Positions 59,795 through 64,000 of a stretch of 64,000 bases of DNA are shown here, one piece after another. The DNA is from Streptomyces diastatochromogenes (GTDB lineage: Bacteria > Actinomycetota > Actinomycetes > Streptomycetales > Streptomycetaceae), in NCBI RefSeq assembly GCF_002242805.1, contig NZ_MCGQ01000058.1:27902-91901 (forward strand). Direction: 5' to 3'. The notes below the pieces were generated by a model. The model was not told the DNA's origin, did not search any database, and worked only from the letters and a program-made list of their open reading frames with translations. Position numbers and translations under genes: made by a program. Positions within the stretch are counted from its first letter, which is position 1; each line of letters starts with the position of its first letter.

Positions 59795-60047
59795 GGGAAG
59801 AGTCGACCTGCCTTCTCGGTAGTCGGCGTCCGGGAATTTCCGCTACGGAAACTATGCGGTGCTGCTCTGCACCGGCCCATCGCGCGGTAATCAACCGGCC
59901 TCGCCGTAAACAGAATTACTGGATTGAGGGCGATTACTGAGGGGCGGGTGAGAATCCCCTGCCTACGATCGGCCCGCCCGGTGCGCCACACGCTCTGGAG
60001 AGTCCCGGCAGGTCTTGGCAATTCCGTCGGAAAGGCAGTCGAGCACG
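59795..60047. promoter_or_regulatory. Divergent promoter region between the SnoaL-like unit and the PKS
   Basis: No gene is evident in these 253 bp. It is AT-richer than its surroundings around 59880-59940 and contains the direct repeat ATTACTG at 59915-59921 and 59933-59939, plus GGTAATC at 59886-59892 in the opposite sense. SARP proteins bind short direct repeats, so this is a candidate activator site, although the 18-bp spacing is not the classical 11 or 22 bp. Confidence 0.4.
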
Positions 60048-63000
60048 ATGACGAATCAGCACCAGTCCGAATCCCCCTTCACCCGCGGCGAGGCGGAGGC
60101 GATCGCGGTCGTCGGACTGTCCTGCCGCCTGCCCGGTGCCGACGGCCCCGAGGCGTTCTGGGAGCTGCTGCGCACCGGCACCGACGCCATCACGCCACCC
60201 CCCGAGGGCCGGCTGCGGTCCGCGGCCGACGAGAGCGCACCCGGGGCGCCCGGGGACACTGCGCCCGGCACGCGCCGCGGCGGCTTCCTCGACCGCGTCG
60301 ACACCTTCGACGCCGCCTTCTTCGGCATCGCCCCGCGCGAGGCCGTCACCATGGACCCGCAGCAGCGGCTCGTGCTGGAACTCGCCTGGGAGGCGCTGGA
60401 ACACGCCGGCATCGTGCCCGCCGCGCTGCGCGGCAGCCGCACCGCTGTGTTCGTCGGCACCCTGCGCGACGACTACGCCGCCCTCCTCTACCAGCACGGC
60501 GCCGCCGCCGTCACCCAGCACACCATGGCCGGGGTCAACCGCGGGGTCATCGCCAACCGGGTGTCCTATCACCTCGGGCTCCAGGGCCCCAGCCTCACCG
60601 TGGACTCGGCCCAGTCCTCCTCGCTGGTCGCCGTCCACCTCGCCTGCGAGTCGCTGCGGGCCGGCGAGGCGGACGCGGCGATCGTCGCGGGCGTCAACCT
60701 CAACCTGCTCGCGGAGAGCGCGGTGGCGCAGGAGCGGTTCGGCGGCCTGTCCCCGGACGGCACCACCTACACCTTCGACGCCCGCGCCAACGGCTTCGTC
60801 CGCGGCGAGGGCGGCGCCGCCGTCGTCCTCAAGCCGCTGTCCCGCGCCCTCGCCGACGGCGACCCGGTCCTCGCCGTCGTCCGCGGCAGCGCCGTCAACA
60901 ACGACGGCTCCACCCCCGGCCTCACCGTCCCCGGTCAGGCCACCCAGGAACAGGTGCTGCGCGAGGCGTACGAGCGGGCCGGCGTCGACCCCGCCCAGGT
61001 GCAGTACGTCGAACTCCACGGCACCGGAACCCCGGTCGGCGACCCGATCGAGGCCGCAGCACTCGGCGCGGTGCTCGGCGGCGACCGGGCCGGTGGGGCG
61101 CCGCTCCGGGTCGGCTCGGTGAAGACCAACATCGGCCACCTGGAAGGCGCGGCGGGCATCACGGGCCTGGTCAAGACCGTGCTGGCGGTCAGCCGCCGCG
61201 CCCTGCCGCCGAGCCTCAACTTCGCGACGCCGAACCCGGCCGTCCCGCTCGCCGACCTGGGCCTGGAAGTCCAGCGCGACCTCTCGGCCTGGCCCGTGCC
61301 CGACCGGCCGCTGATCGCGGGCGTGTCGTCCTTCGGCATGGGCGGCACCAACGCCCACGTGGTGCTCCAGGAGGCACCGGCCACGACACCGGAGACGGCC
61401 GAACAGCCCGCCGAGTCCGGTGCCGCGCTGCGGCCCTGGCTGGTCTCGGCCCGCGGCGACGACGCCCTGCGGGCCCAGGCGGGGCGGCTGAGGACCGCCG
61501 TCGAGGGCGGGACCGCCCCGCGTCCCGTGGACGTCGGCTGGTCGCTGGCCGCGACCCGGACGGCCTTCGCGCACCGCGCCGTCGTCCTCGGCGCCGACCG
61601 GGACGCCATGCTGGCCGGGCTCGACGCGCTCGGCGCAGGTACGGCCGCGGCCCACGTCGTCACCGGAACCGTCCGGTCCGGCCGGACCGCGCTGCTGTTC
61701 ACCGGGCAGGGCGCCCAGCGCCTCGGCATGGGCCGCGAACTGCGCGCCGCCTTCCCGGAGTTCGCCGCCGCCTTCGACGAGGTGTGCGCCGTACTGGATC
61801 CGCTGCTGGACCGCCCGCTCGCCGAGGTGATCGACTCCGGCGACGGCCTGGACGACACCGGGTACACCCAGCCCGCGCTGTTCGCCGTCGAGGTCGCCCT
61901 GCACCGGCTGCTGGCCTCCTGGGGGGTGACCGCCGACCTGGTCGCCGGCCACTCCATCGGCGAGATCGCCGCCGCGCACGTCGCGGGCGTGCTGTCCCTG
62001 CCGGACGCCGCCCGACTGGTGGCCGCTCGCGGCCGGCTGATGCAGCGACTGCCGTCCGGCGGTGCCATGGTCGCCGTCGAGGCCGCCGAGGACGAGGTGC
62101 TGCCGCGGCTCGCGGAGCACGCGGACGAGGTGGCCGTCGCCGCCGTCAACGGGCCCCGCTCCGTCGTGCTGTCCGGCACCGAGGAGCACGTCACCCGGAT
62201 CGCGGAGCAGCTCGCCGGTGACGGTCGCCGCACCCGCCGGCTGACCGTCTCGCACGCCTTCCACTCCCCGCTGATGACCCCGATGCTGGAGGACTTCCGC
62301 CGCGTCGTCGCCGGACTCACCTTCCACGAGCCGCGCATCCCGGCCGTGTCCACGGTGACCGGCCGTCCGGTCGAGCCCGGCCGGTGGACGTCCCCCGACT
62401 ACTGGGTCGAGCAGGTGCGCCGCCCGGTCCGGTTCCTGGACGCCGTACGCGCCCTGGCCGCCGAGGGCGCGGTGACCTTCCTGGAGCTGGGCCCCGACGC
62501 CGTCTGCGCACCCATGGCGGCCGACTGCCTGCCGGACACCGAGGCGGCGCTGCCGCTGGCCATGCTGCGCGCCGGCCGGCCCGAGCCGCGCACCCTGCTC
62601 ACCGCGCTCGCCACGGCGTTCGTACGCGGCACGGACATCGACTGGACGGCCGTCCACGCCGGCACCGGCGGCCGACGCGTCGCCCTGCCCACCTACGCCT
62701 TCCAGCGCGAGCCCTACTGGATCACCGGCACCGCCCGCACCGCTGCCCTCCCCGCCGAGACCCCGTCGGCGGCAGCCGGGCCCGCGGCCCGGCCGGCACC
62801 GGCCGCGCTGCCCGGCGCCGACACCACGGCCCTCGTCCTCGCCCGGATCGCCGCGGTCCTGGAGTACCCCGACGGCCGCCGGGTCGAGGCCCACAGCACC
62901 TTCAAGGACCTCGGCTTCGACTCCCTGATGTCGGTCGAGCTGCGCAACGCGCTGTCCGCCGCCACCGGCCTGCGGCTGCCCAGCGGCCTCCTCTTCGACC

Positions 63001-64000
63001 ACCCCACCCCGGCCGCCCTCGTCGACCACCTCGACACCCTGCTGACCGGAACCGAACAGGACGAGGACGAACTGCCCCCGGCCGCCGAGTCCGACGAGCC
63101 GATCGCCATCGTCGGCATGGCCTGCCGCTACCCGGGCGGGATCGGCTCCCCGGAGGACCTGTGGCGGCTGGTCGCCGAGGGCGGAGACGCCGTCTCCGGC
63201 TTCCCCACCGACCGCGGCTGGGACCCCGGCCTCCACGACGGCGACGCCACCGCGAGCGGCCACAGCACCGTCCGCGAGGGCGGATTCCTGCACGACGCCC
63301 CCCTCTTCGACAACGAGTTCTTCGGCATCTCGCCCCGCGAGGCCCTCGCCATGGACCCGCAGCAGCGCCTGCTGCTGGAGACCGCCTGGGAGGCCATGGA
63401 GCGGGCCGGCCTGGACACCGCCGCCCTGAAGGGCACCCGCACCGGCGTCTTCGTCGGCGCCACGGCCCTGGAGTACGGGCCCCGGATGCACGAGGCCCCG
63501 GACACCGTCGAGGGCCATGTGCTGACCGGCACCACTCCGAGCGTCCTGTCCGGCCGTATCGCCTACCAACTGGGCCTGATCGGCCCGGCCGTGACCGTCG
63601 ACACCGCCTGCTCCTCGTCGCTCGTCGCCCTGCACCTGGCGATCCGGTCCCTGCGCTCCGGCGAGACCACCCTCGCCCTGGCCGGCGGCGTCACCGTGAT
63701 GTCCTCGCCCGGCATGTTCGTGGAGTTCTCCCGGCAGCGGGGCCTGGCCCCGGACGGCCGGTCCAAGTCCTTCGCCGCGGCGGCCGACGGCACCTCCTGG
63801 TCGGAGGGTGTCGGACTGCTCGTGGTGGAGCGCCTGTCGGACGCGCGCCGCAACGGCCACCGGGTGCTCGCGGTGGTGCGGGGCAGCGCCGTGAACCAGG
63901 ACGGCGCCAGCAACGGACTGACGGCGCCGAACGGCCCGTCCCAGGAGCGGGTCGTCCGCCAGGCCCTGCACGACGCGCATCTCGGTCCGGCGGATGTGGA
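60048..64000 (+). CDS. Modular type I polyketide synthase: KSQ-AT-ACP loading module and start of KS1 (cut by window edge)
   Basis: At least 1,317 residues with the frame open to the edge. A KSQ domain (about 17-440) has Gln189 in VDSAQSSSLVA in place of the active Cys, with HGTGT and IGHLEGAAG histidine motifs intact: a malonyl decarboxylase that makes the acetyl starter. The AT (about 550-850) has GHSIGE with Ser636 and HAFH at 736-739, the malonyl-specific signature. The ACP has GFDSL with the phosphopantetheine Ser959. A second KS starts near 1017 with a normal TACSSS Cys at about 1188. The ATG at 60048 is chosen as the first start before the KS fold. Confidence 0.93.
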   Translation, partial: MTNQHQSESPFTRGEAEAIAVVGLSCRLPGADGPEAFWELLRTGTDAITPPPEGRLRSAADESAPGAPGDTAPGTRRGGFLDRVDTFDAAFFGIAPREAVTMDPQQRLVLELAWEALEHAGIVPAALRGSRTAVFVGTLRDDYAALLYQHGAAAVTQHTMAGVNRGVIANRVSYHLGLQGPSLTVDSAQSSSLVAVHLACESLRAGEADAAIVAGVNLNLLAESAVAQERFGGLSPDGTTYTFDARANGFVRGEGGAAVVLKPLSRALADGDPVLAVVRGSAVNNDGSTPGLTVPGQATQEQVLREAYERAGVDPAQVQYVELHGTGTPVGDPIEAAALGAVLGGDRAGGAPLRVGSVKTNIGHLEGAAGITGLVKTVLAVSRRALPPSLNFATPNPAVPLADLGLEVQRDLSAWPVPDRPLIAGVSSFGMGGTNAHVVLQEAPATTPETAEQPAESGAALRPWLVSARGDDALRAQAGRLRTAVEGGTAPRPVDVGWSLAATRTAFAHRAVVLGADRDAMLAGLDALGAGTAAAHVVTGTVRSGRTALLFTGQGAQRLGMGRELRAAFPEFAAAFDEVCAVLDPLLDRPLAEVIDSGDGLDDTGYTQPALFAVEVALHRLLASWGVTADLVAGHSIGEIAAAHVAGVLSLPDAARLVAARGRLMQRLPSGGAMVAVEAAEDEVLPRLAEHADEVAVAAVNGPRSVVLSGTEEHVTRIAEQLAGDGRRTRRLTVSHAFHSPLMTPMLEDFRRVVAGLTFHEPRIPAVSTVTGRPVEPGRWTSPDYWVEQVRRPVRFLDAVRALAAEGAVTFLELGPDAVCAPMAADCLPDTEAALPLAMLRAGRPEPRTLLTALATAFVRGTDIDWTAVHAGTGGRRVALPTYAFQREPYWITGTARTAALPAETPSAAAGPAARPAPAALPGADTTALVLARIAAVLEYPDGRRVEAHSTFKDLGFDSLMSVELRNALSAATGLRLPSGLLFDHPTPAALVDHLDTLLTGTEQDEDELPPAAESDEPIAIVGMACRYPGGIGSPEDLWRLVAEGGDAVSGFPTDRGWDPGLHDGDATASGHSTVREGGFLHDAPLFDNEFFGISPREALAMDPQQRLLLETAWEAMERAGLDTAALKGTRTGVFVGATALEYGPRMHEAPDTVEGHVLTGTTPSVLSGRIAYQLGLIGPAVTVDTACSSSLVALHLAIRSLRSGETTLALAGGVTVMSSPGMFVEFSRQRGLAPDGRSKSFAAAADGTSWSEGVGLLVVERLSDARRNGHRVLAVVRGSAVNQDGASNGLTAPNGPSQERVVRQALHDAHLGPADV

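Noticed and set aside
59934..63980. Very long open frame (over 1,300 codons) on the minus strand opposite the PKS
   Set aside because: High GC with strong third-position bias keeps the antisense frame open. The plus strand encodes clear KS, AT and ACP motifs, so the minus frame is a shadow.

Overview
The window is very GC-rich actinobacterial DNA, almost certainly from a Streptomyces chromosome. Signs of this are the codon use, frequent GTG and TTG starts, Tat-type signals, LacI, SARP and TetR regulators, long GC-rich terminator hairpins and a modular type I polyketide synthase. I recognise no tRNA, rRNA, CRISPR array, insertion sequence or attachment site.

Left part (1-31.5 kb) is a patchwork of small transcription units. 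It holds an unrecognised gene pair at the left edge; a polysaccharide deacetylase lipoprotein whose signal peptide is split by an apparent one-base frameshift; an amidase / NfeD-like / flotillin operon; and a secreted GH43-type arabinofuranosidase with an AbfB domain. Next come a PucR-type regulator facing an isoquinoline-oxidoreductase-type molybdoenzyme pair (iorB/iorA) across a 0.8 kb array of decayed copies of the regulator's own 5' end; an HSL-type esterase; and a GAF-PucR regulator with three matching operator-like palindromes next to a short cupin, a DsbA/FrnE-type protein, an FAD monooxygenase and a LysR regulator. After these are an aldo/keto reductase; an FMN reductase facing a TetR gene; a TetX-like monooxygenase with its TetR regulator and three tandem palindromes; a LacI regulator; an aldehyde dehydrogenase; thioredoxin; a disulfide-oxidoreductase-family flavoprotein; peptide deformylase; a PepSY / BlaI-like / M56-like operon; a standalone TOPRIM protein; a TPR protein and a MarR regulator.

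Middle part (32-47 kb) is a myo-inositol (or related cyclitol) utilisation island. It has two TIM-barrel isomerase/epimerase genes, a Gfo/Idh/MocA dehydrogenase, a LacI regulator, a three-gene sugar-type ABC importer, and a five-gene iol operon (iolC, an aldolase-like gene, iolB, iolD, mmsA/iolA). The 14-bp element TTAAAGCGnTTTAA occurs at three promoters here (dehydrogenase/LacI, importer, iolC operon) and ties the island into one probable LacI regulon.

Right part (47.2-64 kb, running off the edge) is the start of a natural-product cluster. It carries an NADPH:FMN reductase, a type II thioesterase, two convergent large SARP regulators, a class III aminotransferase, a flavin reductase, an imine-reductase-like dehydrogenase, an acyl-CoA-dehydrogenase-fold flavin monooxygenase, two SnoaL-like proteins, and a modular PKS opening with a KSQ-AT(malonyl)-ACP loading module followed by a KS with a normal active-site Cys. 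Aminotransferase, imine reductase, two-component hydroxylase and small cyclase-like proteins around a type I PKS resemble clusters for cyclic polyketide alkaloids (piperidine/indolizidine type). The product is not predictable further because most of the PKS lies outside the window.
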